From CAZKCK01 sp964552325 (lineage in GTDB: Bacteria > Bacteroidota > Bacteroidia > Bacteroidales > TTA-H9), in contig CAZKHA010000130.1 of the NCBI GenBank assembly GCA_964552325.1, forward strand, positions 1-9,869: a DNA stretch of 9,869 nt. Direction: 5' to 3'. A program made the translations under genes and the position numbers. Shown piece after piece: positions 1 through 6,413 of this stretch (within the stretch, counting starts at the first letter, position 1; the number at the start of each line of letters is the position of its first letter). Under the pieces are notes generated by a model. The model did no database searches. It was given only the letters and a program-made list of their open reading frames with translations, and had not been told where the DNA came from.

Positions 1-74
1 ACAGCATTTTTATGCGGGTAAAGTCGCAGGTTTATGCTTTCCCTAAATCGGTTAATAGTATCTATAGGAGGCAT
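1..74 (-). CDS. trkH: TrkH/KtrB-family potassium channel subunit, N-terminal fragment
   Basis: The frame opens at ATG 74-72 on the minus strand and stays open for 24 codons to the window edge, so only the cytoplasmic N-terminus is visible. It contains INRFRESINLRLY followed by a basic PHKNA stretch. This resembles the short amphipathic segment before the first membrane helix in TrkH/KtrB proteins of Bacteroidota (recalled family pattern, not searched). The start lies 14 bp after the trkA stop codon on the same strand, the usual pairing of the membrane K+ translocating subunit with its RCK regulatory subunit. The fragment is too short to show any selectivity-filter glycine. The call rests on the N-terminal pattern and on context. 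Confidence 0.7.
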   Translation of the reverse strand, partial: MPPIDTINRFRESINLRLYPHKNA

Positions 75-88
75 GTAAAGGCTGGTTA

Positions 89-784
89 TTAATCGTTTAT
101 CTGAATAAAACGATCTAGGTCTTTGTTCTTGCCAAATAAAACCAAACGGTCAGTTTGTTTAACTACATATTTTGTTTCAGGAACCCCAACAACGTGGTAT
201 TCGAGGCATTCGCCGCCTTTGGGCCCAACCACACATTCTTCCTTAATGGTTACCAAGCTTAATTTGTACCGGTCGCGTAGGTCAATATCACCCAATGAGC
301 GTCCGGCTATTTTGCGGGGCGATAAAACCTCCACAATCCGGTAATCATCGGGCAGTTGCAAATACGAAAGGATGGAGGGGTTCATCAGGCGTTCGGCTAC
401 TATAATCCCAACCTCCTGTTCCGGTGACCAAAGTTCATGAACACCAAGCTTTTCGAGTATAATACGTTGATTTTTGCCCGCGGCACGGGCTATCACTCGT
501 TTTATCTTTAAATCGAGCAACAGGGCCACGCAAAGCAGTCTTTGTTCAAAATCTTCGCCAATGGCCACAACCACTGCATCAAAGTCTTGTATGTTCTGCG
601 AAATCAGAGCTTTTTTGTCGGTAGCGTTAATAGCTACGGCATACGCCACATCATCAGCTATTGCCTCAATTTTGGCTTGATTGCTATCAATAGCTAATAC
701 TTCGACTCCTTTTTTTGATAAGTTTTTGGCAATAGCTTCTCCAAATTGCCCAATTCCTATTACGGCAACCTTTTTGGTACCCAT
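89..784 (-). CDS. trkA: Trk/Ktr potassium uptake regulatory protein (RCK domain)
   Basis: Cytosolic gating subunit that binds nucleotide and controls a TrkH/KtrB-type K+ transporter. At 231 aa it has one RCK unit, the KtrA size, unlike the double-length enterobacterial TrkA. Residues 5-15 form the first Rossmann strand and glycine loop (G10, G12, G15 in GIGQFG). D33 ends the second strand, where an acidic residue is expected to bind the ribose of NAD(H)/ATP. The RCK_N domain runs to about residue 135 and includes the conserved SPEQEVG stretch (120-126). RCK_C covers about 145-225. There is no signal peptide or membrane segment. The start ATG at 784-782 is the only sensible one, because the Rossmann strand begins five codons later. 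trkH follows 14 bp downstream, so the two are probably one operon. The family call is secure; whether to name it KtrA or TrkA is a matter of convention. Confidence 0.93.
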   Translation of the reverse strand: MGTKKVAVIGIGQFGEAIAKNLSKKGVEVLAIDSNQAKIEAIADDVAYAVAINATDKKALISQNIQDFDAVVVAIGEDFEQRLLCVALLLDLKIKRVIARAAGKNQRIILEKLGVHELWSPEQEVGIIVAERLMNPSILSYLQLPDDYRIVEVLSPRKIAGRSLGDIDLRDRYKLSLVTIKEECVVGPKGGECLEYHVVGVPETKYVVKQTDRLVLFGKNKDLDRFIQIND

Positions 785-811
785 AGTCTATAGTTTGCTT
801 TAAAAAACGGG

Positions 812-819
812 CAAAGTTA
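812..819 (-). promoter_or_regulatory. Putative -7 element of the trkA-trkH promoter
   Basis: The minus strand reads TAACTTTG, a full match to the Bacteroidota -7 consensus TAnnTTTG, 27 bp upstream of the trkA start codon. No clear TTG -33 element sits at the usual spacing, so only the -7 half is supported. Confidence 0.45.
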
Positions 820-917
820 TTCTAAAAATCATACCTTGGCACATCTTCACTAGAAATATTTTTATCACATTGTATTACAAATTGTTATACATTCATAAAT
901 AAGACTAATATACCTCA

Positions 918-962
918 TAGTGCGATGTATGCCGTACTGAAATAAAGCATGTGTTCGCACTA
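918..962. repeat. Imperfect inverted repeat (hairpin) in the trkA/M14 gap
   Basis: TAGTGCGA (918-925) and TCGCACTA (955-962) are exact 8-bp reverse complements. Inside them ATGC (929-932) pairs with GCAT (947-950), leaving a 3/4-nt internal loop and a 14-nt apical loop. The right arm is not followed by a T-tract, so it is not a standard terminator. It could be an operator or part of a small structured RNA; the function is unknown. Confidence 0.4.
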
Positions 963-976
963 AAACACACTAAAAC
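958..976 (+). repeat. Tandem 9-bp direct repeat, 10-bp period
   Basis: CACTAAAAC occurs at 958-966 and again at 968-976, one helical turn apart. The first copy overlaps the right arm of the 918-962 hairpin. Spacing of about one helical turn is common for protein-binding half sites, but chance cannot be excluded. Confidence 0.35.
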
Positions 977-1099
977 GCCGACCAGATAAGCCATCTAGAT
1001 GCACGGTACTTTGTAGGCTGTAGATATACAGTGGCAGAGGACATCCTTCAATCGGGATTATATACCGTATAAAAGTTATGGTAAAACAAAAACACTGCT

Positions 1100-1107
1100 T
1101 ACTTTTG
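1100..1107 (+). promoter_or_regulatory. Putative -7 element of the M14 peptidase promoter
   Basis: TACTTTTG is a full match to TAnnTTTG and lies 21 bp before ATG 1129. That is nearly the same distance as the mntP -7 element has from its start (19 bp). It falls downstream of the alternative ATG at 1078, so a transcript from here could not use that codon. The -33 region (TTATGG around 1076) is weak. Confidence 0.45.
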
Positions 1108-1128
1108 CCCTTACTTCAACCGTTTACA

Positions 1129-2928
1129 ATGAAACATACCCTAACAGTAAGCTTTCTGATCCTTGCCTTTGGTCTGGCAGGCACATGCCAATCGGCGTTA
1201 ACCACTTATTATGAAGCATCGGGATGCACAAAAACGCCGCGGTATGCAGAAACCATTGCTTTTTGCAAAAAACTCGATGAAGCGTCTAAATACGTAAAAT
1301 TCACCACGTTTGGTAGTAGTCCGCAAGGGCGCGACTTACCGCTGTTGATAGTAGATGCTGATGCAGCATTTGAACCTATGAGCGCTGTAACGTCCTCAAA
1401 AGCAATTGTTATGCTTCAAGCCTGTATCCACCCGGGTGAGCCTGAGGGCAAAGATGCTGGCTTTATCTTGATAAGGGACATGATTGAGAGCCCAAACTTC
1501 AAGGAACGTTTTGGCAATGTAACCTTATTGTTTATACCAATATTAAATGTAGATGGCCATGAACGTTTTGGACCCTATAACCGCATAAATCAAAATGGGC
1601 CTGATGAGATGGGCTGGAGGACCACAGCCCAAAACCTAAACCTAAACCGCGATTTTTTAAAAGCCGATGCACCGGAAATGCAGCAATGGTTGAAGCTTTT
1701 CCATGCCTGGAAACCCGACTTTTTTATCGACACCCATACCACAGATGGTGCCGATTATCAATATGTTATAACATATGGTTTGGAAACCCATGGTAACGCA
1801 GACCCCTACCAGACCCAATGGCTCAAAACACGGTATATTCCCGACATGGAAGCCCATATGTTTAAGGCTGGGTTCCCGGTTTTCCCGTATGTGAGTTTCC
1901 GAAATTGGCACGACCCCCGCAGTGGGCTCGAGATAGAAACTGCACCTCCAATGCTTTCGCATGGTTATTGCGCTGCCGCCAATAGGCCTGGTCTGCTCAT
2001 CGAGACGCATATGCTAAAACCGTATAAGCAAAGGGTAGAATCAACCATCGAGATGCTTAAACACTGCCTGCAGTTTGTAAACACAAATAGCAAAGAATTG
2101 AAAACCCTTAACGCACAGGCCGATAATGCATGTTGTACTGCTGATTTTAGAGAAAAGCCATTCCCCATCCGCTATACGCTCTCAAGCAAAGACAGTTCGA
2201 TGGTCGATTTTCTTGGTATGGAATATGAGATTGAAAAAAGTGATTTAACGGGTGGTGATTGGTTTAAGTACTCCAATAAGCCCATTACGATGAAATTACC
2301 CATGTTTGATGTAAACCAAGCAGAAGAAACCGTAAAACTTCCCGAATACTATTTAATTCCTCCCGAATGGTCAATCCTAACCCAAAAACTGCTACTTCAT
2401 GGGATACGCATAAAGTATCTGGCTGAGGAATTAACGTTAAATGTTTCAGGGTATAAGCTAACAAACCCCAAATGGCGGAATACGAGTTACGAGGGACGCC
2501 TACCGCTGCAAGTTACGGCAACCGAAACCAATGGAATGCGACTATTTCCAAAAGGCACGGCGGTTATTGATATGAGCCAAGCAAGTGCACGCCTAATAGC
2601 ATACCTACTTGAGCCGCGTTCGTCCGATTCGTTTTTGTATTGGGGTTTTATGAACATTATTTTTGAACAGAAAGAATACGCTGAAACCTATGTGATGGAA
2701 AAAATGGCCCGCGAGATGATTGCCATAAACCCAAAGCTAAAGGAAGATTTTGAACAGGAGAAAAAAGCAAACCCCGCCATGAGCGACCACTGGGTTCAAA
2801 CTAACTGGTTCTATCAACACACGCCCTATTTTGACACAAAAGTAAACCAGTATCCAATAGGCAAACTTTTTAAACGGCAAGACCTTCAATCGGCTGTGTT
2901 GAGCGAAAAACCTGTACTTGCTTTTTGA
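1129..2928 (+). CDS. Secreted M14-family zinc carboxypeptidase
   Basis: Predicted exported metallopeptidase of 599 aa that removes C-terminal residues from peptides, or acts on peptide-like bonds. Residues 1-23 form a signal peptide (MKHTLTVSFLILAFGLAG core). The M14 catalytic domain spans about 35-315. It shows the zinc motif HPGE (H101, E104), the substrate-carboxylate motif NLNRD (N173, R174) and the third zinc ligand H203 in DTHTTDG. The likely general base is E292 in LLIETH. All expected catalytic residues are present, so it should be active. About 280 further residues follow; I do not recognise a domain there. The start at 1129 is chosen because the signal peptide begins there and a TAnnTTTG element lies at 1100-1107, inside the longer frame from 1078. 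The next gene starts 34 bp after the stop but seems to have its own promoter. The substrate is unknown. Confidence 0.88.
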   Translation: MKHTLTVSFLILAFGLAGTCQSALTTYYEASGCTKTPRYAETIAFCKKLDEASKYVKFTTFGSSPQGRDLPLLIVDADAAFEPMSAVTSSKAIVMLQACIHPGEPEGKDAGFILIRDMIESPNFKERFGNVTLLFIPILNVDGHERFGPYNRINQNGPDEMGWRTTAQNLNLNRDFLKADAPEMQQWLKLFHAWKPDFFIDTHTTDGADYQYVITYGLETHGNADPYQTQWLKTRYIPDMEAHMFKAGFPVFPYVSFRNWHDPRSGLEIETAPPMLSHGYCAAANRPGLLIETHMLKPYKQRVESTIEMLKHCLQFVNTNSKELKTLNAQADNACCTADFREKPFPIRYTLSSKDSSMVDFLGMEYEIEKSDLTGGDWFKYSNKPITMKLPMFDVNQAEETVKLPEYYLIPPEWSILTQKLLLHGIRIKYLAEELTLNVSGYKLTNPKWRNTSYEGRLPLQVTATETNGMRLFPKGTAVIDMSQASARLIAYLLEPRSSDSFLYWGFMNIIFEQKEYAETYVMEKMAREMIAINPKLKEDFEQEKKANPAMSDHWVQTNWFYQHTPYFDTKVNQYPIGKLFKRQDLQSAVLSEKPVLAF

Positions 2929-2946
2929 GAAAATTGCTTATTTTTA
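2918..2946 (+). promoter_or_regulatory. Putative promoter of the VirK-like/exosortase pair
   Basis: TTG (2918-2920), an 18-bp spacer and TATTTTTA (2939-2946) match the Bacteroidota -33/-7 pattern with one mismatch in the -7 element. The spacer equals that of the mntP promoter. It starts inside the last codons of the peptidase gene and ends 16 bp before ATG 2963. The pair may also be read through from the peptidase. Confidence 0.35.
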
Positions 2947-2962
2947 CACCAAATTACCACCC

Positions 2963-3433
2963 ATGAAAAAATCACTACTGCTTACTGCATTAACTTTCAT
3001 GATGTTATATGCATTTAGCCAAGATGCTATCAAAGACTTTACCCAGTTGATGGACAACCTAAAATCGGGCAATGATGTAAAGATGGTTGTGCATTATAAA
3101 AAGTGCCAACTAATTAGTGATAATGAAATTACGGAAAAAATTCCGGATGCAATTGGAGGGCTATCGGTGGACGTTTTTGAATACTTTGCACCCAATTCTG
3201 TTAAGAACGATAAAGCCTTTGTGGTATTCTCAGAAAATAAACTTATTCAATACCCTAAGGGCGACGGCTATGTGTACAATTATGTAAAGGTAAAAGTCAG
3301 CGAAGACAATAAGGTCAAAATCACTGCTCGGTATATCGATCCCAAAACAATGGAAGAAGTAATGGATGAAAATTTCTTTGGCGAGATAAACAATGGCTCA
3401 AACGAGGCCGGAGTATATTTTTATGCCGACTAA
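2963..3433 (+). CDS. Small secreted VirK-like protein
   Basis: Exported 156-aa protein. MKKSLLLTALTFMMLYAFS is a signal peptide with probable cleavage at S19|Q20. The mature part resembles the VirK family as I recall its pattern. It has an N-terminal LxxxLKSGNDV segment (about 30-39), a single Cys in YKKCQLI (C48), an AIGGLSVDVFEYF block (63-75), FVVFSENKLI (86-95) and YVKVKVSEDNKVKITARYID (107-126). It ends at INNGSNEAGVYFYAD. The VirK family is named for an Agrobacterium vir-regulon protein and has no assigned biochemical role. There is no C-terminal membrane helix or PEP-CTERM-like tail, so it is not an obvious exosortase substrate. Its last 11 bp overlap the exosortase start, suggesting translational coupling. 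The ATG at 2963 is preferred over the in-frame one at 2918, because the upstream residues would bury the signal peptide. Confidence 0.55.
   Translation: MKKSLLLTALTFMMLYAFSQDAIKDFTQLMDNLKSGNDVKMVVHYKKCQLISDNEITEKIPDAIGGLSVDVFEYFAPNSVKNDKAFVVFSENKLIQYPKGDGYVYNYVKVKVSEDNKVKITARYIDPKTMEEVMDENFFGEINNGSNEAGVYFYAD
3410..3413 (+). promoter_or_regulatory. Possible ribosome binding site for the exosortase gene
   Basis: GGAG lies 9 nt before ATG 3423, one of the few Shine-Dalgarno-like sites in the window. It supports the start at 3423 over an in-frame ATG at 3393. It sits inside the upstream coding region, so ribosomes ending the VirK-like gene would deliver initiation here. Confidence 0.4.
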
Positions 3434-4067
3434 AGAAACTTTTTTCCACAAAACGAACCTATTACTGAAAGGCATTTTACGGTGGTTCAAAAAATACCGG
3501 CTCGATTCGCTTAAGGGTGTGGCCTTGTTTGTATTGATTACTATTGCCATTCATTATGGCTTTATCTATTGGGCTGGAATACGGTATGGCTTTGCAAGAG
3601 GCATTTTTGAGCCCTTGGAAGAATTTCTCACAACGCAGGTTTTTCTTCAAAGCCAATGGTTTATACGGCAAATCTGTTCCATAGAAAGCTATGCCATTGG
3701 CAAAGTGCTATTTTTCACCAATCATACCCATATCACTATTAATATTGGCTGCTCTGGATTTAAGCAAATACTTCATTTTGCGCTATTGTTCATGGTTTTT
3801 CCGGGGCCTTGGCAAAAAAAAATTTGGTTTATTCCGTTAGGTTTACTTGGCATACACTTGATTAACGTCAGCCGTATTGTTGGCTTATCGCTGTTGCTGC
3901 AAGAGAAGCCCGAATACTTTACAACTGTTCACGACAATTTCTTCAGGCCTTTATTCTACATTTTTATTTTTGGGATGTGGGTTTGGTGGACCGAAAGGCT
4001 CGCAAAACCAACGCAATTAAATAACCCCAGGATTATGCCTGAGCCGGGCGTAAAGCTGCAACCATAA
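3423..4067 (+). CDS. Exosortase/archaeosortase family membrane transpeptidase
   Basis: Polytopic inner-membrane protein of 214 aa. Exosortases cut C-terminal sorting signals of exported proteins and are thought to pass them to an envelope or polysaccharide target. The three catalytic residues are all visible in the expected order and context: C110 in GCSGFKQ, R151 in NVSRIVGL, and H170 in VHDNFFRP. Hydrophobic helices lie near 32-51, 112-127, 134-158 and 175-190, with a further weaker segment near 85-98. The length fits the short Bacteroidota exosortases, but I cannot assign a named subtype (XrtF, XrtN and others). The gene overlaps the VirK-like gene by 11 bp at its start. At its end it overlaps the convergent acyltransferase gene by 51 bp; the overlapped part encodes a polar tail after the last helix. 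No candidate substrate with a sorting tail lies in the window. Confidence 0.8.
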   Translation: MPTKETFFHKTNLLLKGILRWFKKYRLDSLKGVALFVLITIAIHYGFIYWAGIRYGFARGIFEPLEEFLTTQVFLQSQWFIRQICSIESYAIGKVLFFTNHTHITINIGCSGFKQILHFALLFMVFPGPWQKKIWFIPLGLLGIHLINVSRIVGLSLLLQEKPEYFTTVHDNFFRPLFYIFIFGMWVWWTERLAKPTQLNNPRIMPEPGVKLQP

Positions 4068-5054
4068 CCAGCCCAATACCGAGGACGCAATTATCAACAA
4101 AACTGACCATACCAAATATTGGATAGGACTCAGTGTTTTATACCATCCCAAGGTAGCCAAGTTTCCAATTAGCAACCATTGTATCACATAAATGATGGTT
4201 ACCCTTTTGCCAATGCGGCAAACCTGTTTAAGCAAAAGGTTTTGTGCTAAATGCCCCAAAAGCCATTTTACAGCAAGCGCCCAAAGGGCCATCCCAGCCA
4301 AAGCCCATAAATAGAATTCAAGCCCATGATGATAATACGTGTGTAAATCGATGCTTACAGCAAATGCCGAGGCAAATTGCCATGCAAAATACAGCAGTGC
4401 AAAAGTGCCTGCCGCATTGCGAACAAAGCTTGGGTAAATCTTGTATTGCTCTTCAAAGAGCGCAAAAGCTATCCCTGTAAGCGGATAAGCAAGCCATGGA
4501 AACAGCGGGAAATAAGACCAGAAACTACTGCCAGAAACAAAAGCCATAACATACCCTTCGCGAGCTTGGGTGCTAAACCAAATGGGCATAAGCTGCGAAA
4601 CCACTACTACAGCTACAGCCAAAGCCATCCAGGCATAAGGCTTAGGCAAAACCAATTTCTTTAAAAACCCTATTATTAAGGTTGCAAGACCTGCAAAAAG
4701 CAAGATGTCAACCCCAAAGATATAATTCCAAGCTGAATAGCCCTCAAATGGAATGGGTTCAACCCACTGGGTAATCAATAATGAGAAATTTAGCCCAATA
4801 TTTAAGAGCACCCCACCTCCAAAAAGGTAGGCTGACCGCACTATGAACTTCCACCCTTGCGATTTTGACTTCCCAAGATAATAGCCCATGATAACCATAA
4901 AGATAGGTGCTGCTGGTAGGCCACCTAGAAAAAGGGCCACTTGGCCTATCCAATCGCTATAAAACTGGGGTTTTAGCAGTATTTCAGCTACATGCACTTG
5001 AATCATCAACAGCACGGCTATTCCTTTTAAAAAATCGGGGACTGGGTTTCGCAT
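4017..5054 (-). CDS. DUF1624/HGSNAT-like membrane acyltransferase
   Basis: Integral membrane protein of 345 aa with about nine or ten hydrophobic helices over its whole length. The start RNPVPDFLKGIAVLLMIQVH (2-21) matches the first helix of heparan-alpha-glucosaminide N-acetyltransferase-like (DUF1624) proteins and related acyltransferases. In that family an R/D-x-LKG segment leads to a conserved His, here H21. The FPLFPWLAYPLTG block (182-194) fits the FP.LPWLG.xxxG motif of the same family. Such enzymes transfer an acyl group across the membrane to a sugar or similar acceptor; the acceptor here is unknown. The ATG at 5054 is chosen because the seven residues added by ATG 5075 are not family-like. 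The gene is divergent from mntP and convergent with the exosortase, so it is probably transcribed alone. A plain acyltransferase-3 protein is the main alternative. Confidence 0.65.
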   Translation of the reverse strand: MRNPVPDFLKGIAVLLMIQVHVAEILLKPQFYSDWIGQVALFLGGLPAAPIFMVIMGYYLGKSKSQGWKFIVRSAYLFGGGVLLNIGLNFSLLITQWVEPIPFEGYSAWNYIFGVDILLFAGLATLIIGFLKKLVLPKPYAWMALAVAVVVVSQLMPIWFSTQAREGYVMAFVSGSSFWSYFPLFPWLAYPLTGIAFALFEEQYKIYPSFVRNAAGTFALLYFAWQFASAFAVSIDLHTYYHHGLEFYLWALAGMALWALAVKWLLGHLAQNLLLKQVCRIGKRVTIIYVIQWLLIGNLATLGWYKTLSPIQYLVWSVLLIIASSVLGWLWLQLYARLRHNPGVI

Positions 5055-5074
5055 AATCAACAAAAAAATGTACA

Positions 5075-5084
5075 ATTTATTAAC
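5075..5084 (-). repeat. GTTAATAAAT word upstream of the acyltransferase gene
   Basis: The minus strand reads GTTAATAAAT in the leader between the acyltransferase -7 element and its ATG 5054. The same 10-mer recurs at 6353-6362 and 6567-6576 on the plus strand, always in non-coding DNA. It may be a shared operator or simply a common A/T-rich word. Confidence 0.3.
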
Positions 5085-5100
5085 TCAGTGGTTTCTATGG

Positions 5101-5129
5101 TTGGTTCAAAGGTAGTTTTTCTATCTTTG
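5101..5129 (+). promoter_or_regulatory. Putative mntP promoter
   Basis: TTG (5101-5103), an 18-bp spacer and TATCTTTG (5122-5129) give the best full match to the Bacteroidota TTG/TAnnTTTG promoter in the window. The -7 element lies 19 bp before ATG 5149, so the leader would be only about a dozen nucleotides. That leaves no room for the manganese (yybP-ykoY) riboswitch found before many mntP genes. Confidence 0.6.
5107..5114 (-). promoter_or_regulatory. Putative -7 element of the acyltransferase promoter
   Basis: The minus strand reads TACCTTTG, a full match to TAnnTTTG, 52 bp before ATG 5054. It sits exactly between the -33 and -7 elements of the opposing mntP promoter, so the two RNA polymerase sites would overlap. 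No strong TTG is seen at -33 on this strand. Confidence 0.4.
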
Positions 5130-5148
5130 CCGACCATATTTTTGATGC

Positions 5149-5712
5149 ATGGATTTACTATTCCTCCTGTTTCTGGCTATTGGCCTTTCGTTTGATACTT
5201 TCGCTGTATCAATAAGTTGCGGACTAGTTGTGCGTAAAATTACGTTCTGGAATGCCGCACGCATTGCCTTTTCGTTGGCAATTTTCCAAGGCCTTTTGCC
5301 ACTTATTGGATGGTTTTTTGGAAAAGAACTGAGGCCATTGGTGGCCAACTACGACCATTGGATAGCTTTTGGATTACTGGCCATACTTGGTATCAAAATG
5401 ATTATGGAAAGCCTTTCAGCCGATAAAGAAGAGCGTAAATTAGATCCATTGAAGTTTTGGGTTATGATTTATTTGTCATTTGCCACAAGTATTGATGCCC
5501 TGGTAGTTGGCTTCGGTTTTGCCATGTTGCAGGTATCTATTTTGTGGGCAATATTTTTAATTGGGGCCGTTACATTTCTTGTGGCAATGCTGGGAATGCT
5601 GATTGGAAAACAAACCGGTAGTAAGTTTGGAAAACGGATGGAAATAGTAGGAGGATTTATTCTCATCTTGATAGGGGTTAAAATCTTGGTTACTCACACA
5701 GGCCTTCTATAA
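5149..5712 (+). CDS. mntP: Manganese efflux pump MntP
   Basis: Inner-membrane Mn2+ exporter of 187 aa, the normal family length, that protects against manganese excess. Six hydrophobic helices are visible at about 2-25, 37-58, 69-88, 104-126, 131-152 and 166-184. The two membrane Asp residues expected for metal binding are present: D16 in GLSFDTFAVS and D116 in ATSIDALVVG. These near-repeated motifs mark the two halves of the inverted repeat that builds MntP. Other family signs are GIKMIMESL (81-89), a glycine-rich GMLIGKQTG (149-157) and GGFILILIGVKIL (168-180). The short cytoplasmic loop 90-100 is charged, as usual. The gene has its own promoter and leaves no space for a riboswitch, so control is probably by a protein. 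It overlaps the convergent AraC-type regulator gene by 19 bp. Confidence 0.93.
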   Translation: MDLLFLLFLAIGLSFDTFAVSISCGLVVRKITFWNAARIAFSLAIFQGLLPLIGWFFGKELRPLVANYDHWIAFGLLAILGIKMIMESLSADKEERKLDPLKFWVMIYLSFATSIDALVVGFGFAMLQVSILWAIFLIGAVTFLVAMLGMLIGKQTGSKFGKRMEIVGGFILILIGVKILVTHTGLL

Positions 5713-6341
5713 GCATCGTCGTGAATTTCAAGAATATCGATGTTTGAACCCACTTGATCGAGACCTATACGGTATTGGGCGGGGTCTTTTTTGAAATCGG
5801 TAACCGAAATACCCGTGATATTCTTAAACTGGGTAGAAAGGTATTGCACACTGCTATAACCCATTATAAAAGCAATTTCACTTAAGCTTAATTCATCTTC
5901 GTATATAAGCTCTTTCACACGTTCTATGCGTTGCAGGATAATATACTTTTCGAGTGTAATATGCTCATGCTGCGAAAAAACCGTCGATAAATGTTGATAA
6001 GTCATATCAAAACGCTCCACCAAATAATCAGAATTGCGAACCATGGCATTATATGTTGAATAATGAACCAAGTCAATCACTGCAAGCTTAATTTGGTCAG
6101 CCAATCGGGCGTTCCGAGTCCTAATTATCGGAAACCCATTGTTGCTTAACAATTCTTTTACAGCCTGCATCTGTATATCATCCACAATACCAATAAGCTC
6201 AATTTCACCCAATCGCAGTGTGCCATAGCTTACCTGCTCTTTATCAAGTAATAGCTTAACCAACTTCACACAACTTGTGCTAACCATGTTTTTAACATGC
6301 ACCACAATGCCCTTAACAGAAGCTTGATTATCTGATAACAT
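5694..6341 (-). CDS. AraC-family regulator with degenerate HMA-like N-terminal domain
   Basis: DNA-binding regulator of 215 aa. Residues 11-73 read as the beta-alpha-beta-beta-alpha-beta pattern of a heavy-metal-associated (HMA) domain: strand IVVHVKNM, helix, strand GEIELIGIV, helix, strand FPII. In the relatives I recall from Bacteroidota this loop is MVCxxC; here it is MVSTSC, so the first ligand is Ser (S21) and only C24 remains. Residues 80-130 form the linker and first helix-turn-helix (NSDYLVERFDMTYQHLSTVF). The second HTH and the family signature lie at about 150-185 (LSLSEIAFIMGYSSVQYLST, then QFKNITGIS). About 30 residues follow the HTH, longer than the usual short tail. Relatives often sit beside copper or other metal-transport genes; here the partner is convergent mntP, with a 19-bp 3' overlap. 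Metal sensing is inference and may be lost. Confidence 0.85.
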   Translation of the reverse strand: MLSDNQASVKGIVVHVKNMVSTSCVKLVKLLLDKEQVSYGTLRLGEIELIGIVDDIQMQAVKELLSNNGFPIIRTRNARLADQIKLAVIDLVHYSTYNAMVRNSDYLVERFDMTYQHLSTVFSQHEHITLEKYIILQRIERVKELIYEDELSLSEIAFIMGYSSVQYLSTQFKNITGISVTDFKKDPAQYRIGLDQVGSNIDILEIHDDAYRRPV

Positions 6342-6351
6342 GAAACAAAAA

Positions 6352-6363
6352 CGTTAATAAATC
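6352..6363 (+). repeat. 12-bp direct repeat, copy 1 (AraC leader)
   Basis: CGTTAATAAATC lies between the regulator's -7 element and its start codon, 10 bp before the ATG. The identical 12-mer is at 6566-6577. This position would suit autorepression if it is an operator. Confidence 0.35.
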
Positions 6364-6405
6364 AGCAGTTTGACAAATCAAAACTACGAAACATTCGCTT
6401 AGATG

Positions 6406-6413
6406 CAAAAATA
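6406..6413 (-). promoter_or_regulatory. Putative -7 element of the AraC regulator promoter
   Basis: The minus strand reads TATTTTTG, a full TAnnTTTG match, 64 bp before ATG 6341. A TTTG (6430-6427) lies upstream, but at 13 bp the spacing is too short for a normal -33. Confidence 0.4.

Larger units (their letters stand above)
785..1128. other. Non-coding gap between trkA and the M14 peptidase gene
   Basis: This 344-bp stretch separates two divergent genes. It holds the trkA -7 element at its left end, an inverted repeat at 918-962, a 9-bp direct repeat at 958-976, a small 5-bp stem (CTGTA/TACAG, 1018-1031) and the peptidase -7 element at its right end. I see no tRNA, known riboswitch core or plausible small ORF. 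A frame open from ATG 1078 is judged a spurious extension of the peptidase. Confidence 0.6.

Noticed and set aside
474..680. Plus-strand open frame inside trkA, with similar frames at 123-344 and 1657-2010
   Set aside because: The translations have no domain or signal logic and run antisense to clear family members, so they are shadows of the real genes.
1078..1128. In-frame upstream ATG extending the M14 peptidase by 17 residues
   Set aside because: It would bury the signal peptide, and a TAnnTTTG promoter element lies inside the extension.
3393..3422. Upstream ATG for the exosortase gene
   Set aside because: It would overlap the VirK-like gene by 41 bp, while ATG 3423 has a GGAG at good spacing.
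2963..3433. VirK-like protein as the exosortase substrate
   Set aside because: Its C-terminus has no sorting motif, membrane helix or basic tail.
5055..5075. Upstream ATG 5075 for the acyltransferase
   Set aside because: The seven added residues (MYIFLLI) do not resemble the family start, which begins at the RNPVPDFLKG segment.
5055..5148. Manganese (yybP-ykoY) riboswitch before mntP
   Set aside because: The gap is only 94 bp, it holds divergent promoters, and the predicted mntP leader is about a dozen nucleotides.
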